Both the position numbers and the translations under genes were made by a program. This document shows, piece by piece, positions 63,907 to 64,000 of a stretch of DNA of 64,000 nucleotides (positions are counted from its first letter, which is position 1; the number at the start of each line of letters is the position of its first letter). Source of the stretch: Indolivaga alginatilytica. GTDB lineage: Bacteria; Bacteroidota; Bacteroidia; Bacteroidales; Dysgonomonadaceae. The notes below the pieces were generated by a model, which was given only the letters and a program-made list of their open reading frames with translations, was not told where the DNA came from and ran no database searches. The DNA lies in contig NZ_QICL01000010.1 in the NCBI RefSeq assembly GCF_003201355.1, forward strand, positions 88,746-152,745, in the 5' to 3' direction.

Positions 63907-64000
63907 TAAGTACATGACAAAAATTTTATAGGATTTGTATTTATCTGACAATAAGGGTTTAACAACCATTGTGCTATATTGTCTAGTCCATACTTAAAGA

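Overview
The window looks like a chromosomal segment of a member of the Bacteroidales (Bacteroidota). The evidence is low G+C content, promoters of the Bacteroidota type (TTTG, about 19 bases, TAnnTTTG), many secreted glycan-degrading enzymes and lipoproteins, and family-typical proteins (fused SecDF, DUF3943, DUF4261, GH92). The overall gene character resembles Dysgonomonas or a close relative. That genus-level guess is inference; no rRNA is present to settle it.

Layout. 0-20 kb is a mosaic of secreted glycan enzymes (GH29 fucosidase cut by the left edge, a SUMF1-sialidase fusion, a GH92 mannosidase), transporters (Fsr-type MFS, aquaporin, an ABC operon with its own GntR repressor), a tandem pair of XRE regulators, a TTG-started U32 protein and small housekeeping genes. 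20.4-30.4 kb is a leucine (and probably isoleucine) operon on the + strand: leader peptide and attenuator, leuA, acyltransferase, leuC, leuD, citramalate-synthase-like gene, glycosyltransferase-like gene, FAD/NAD protein, leuB. Three genes that look like surface-polysaccharide genes sit between the leu genes. 30.4-35.1 kb holds a lipoprotein, an ATP-grasp-like protein, proC, an IMPACT-family protein and an RluA pseudouridine synthase. 35.4-44.8 kb is a complete trp operon on the - strand (trpB, E, G, B2, D, cupin-chorismate mutase fusion, methyltransferase, C, F, A), preceded by a leader peptide with tandem Trp codons and an attenuator. 44.8-64 kb holds fbp, a sulfatase, plsC, a phosphohexomutase, TerC, an outer-membrane barrel, a SlyD-like isomerase, a PatB-like lyase, secDF, tRNA-Met, a Fic protein and a GH2 beta-galactosidase.

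Regulation. The two amino-acid operons share one design: consensus promoter, short leader ORF rich in the cognate codons, then an intrinsic terminator whose loop carries CUCAC that can pair with GUGAG near the end of the leader ORF. I regard these two attenuators, and the unexpected genes each one would control, as the most interesting functional content.

Repeats. Three non-coding repeat families occur between genes: a 300-370 bp element with terminal inverted repeats (2 copies), a 200-290 bp element (5 copies, always in the same orientation relative to transcription and often touching a start codon), and a 15 bp palindrome AAGGTCTnAGACCTT (about 7 good copies, often overlapping stop codons). 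No transposase, CRISPR array, prophage or rRNA gene was seen.
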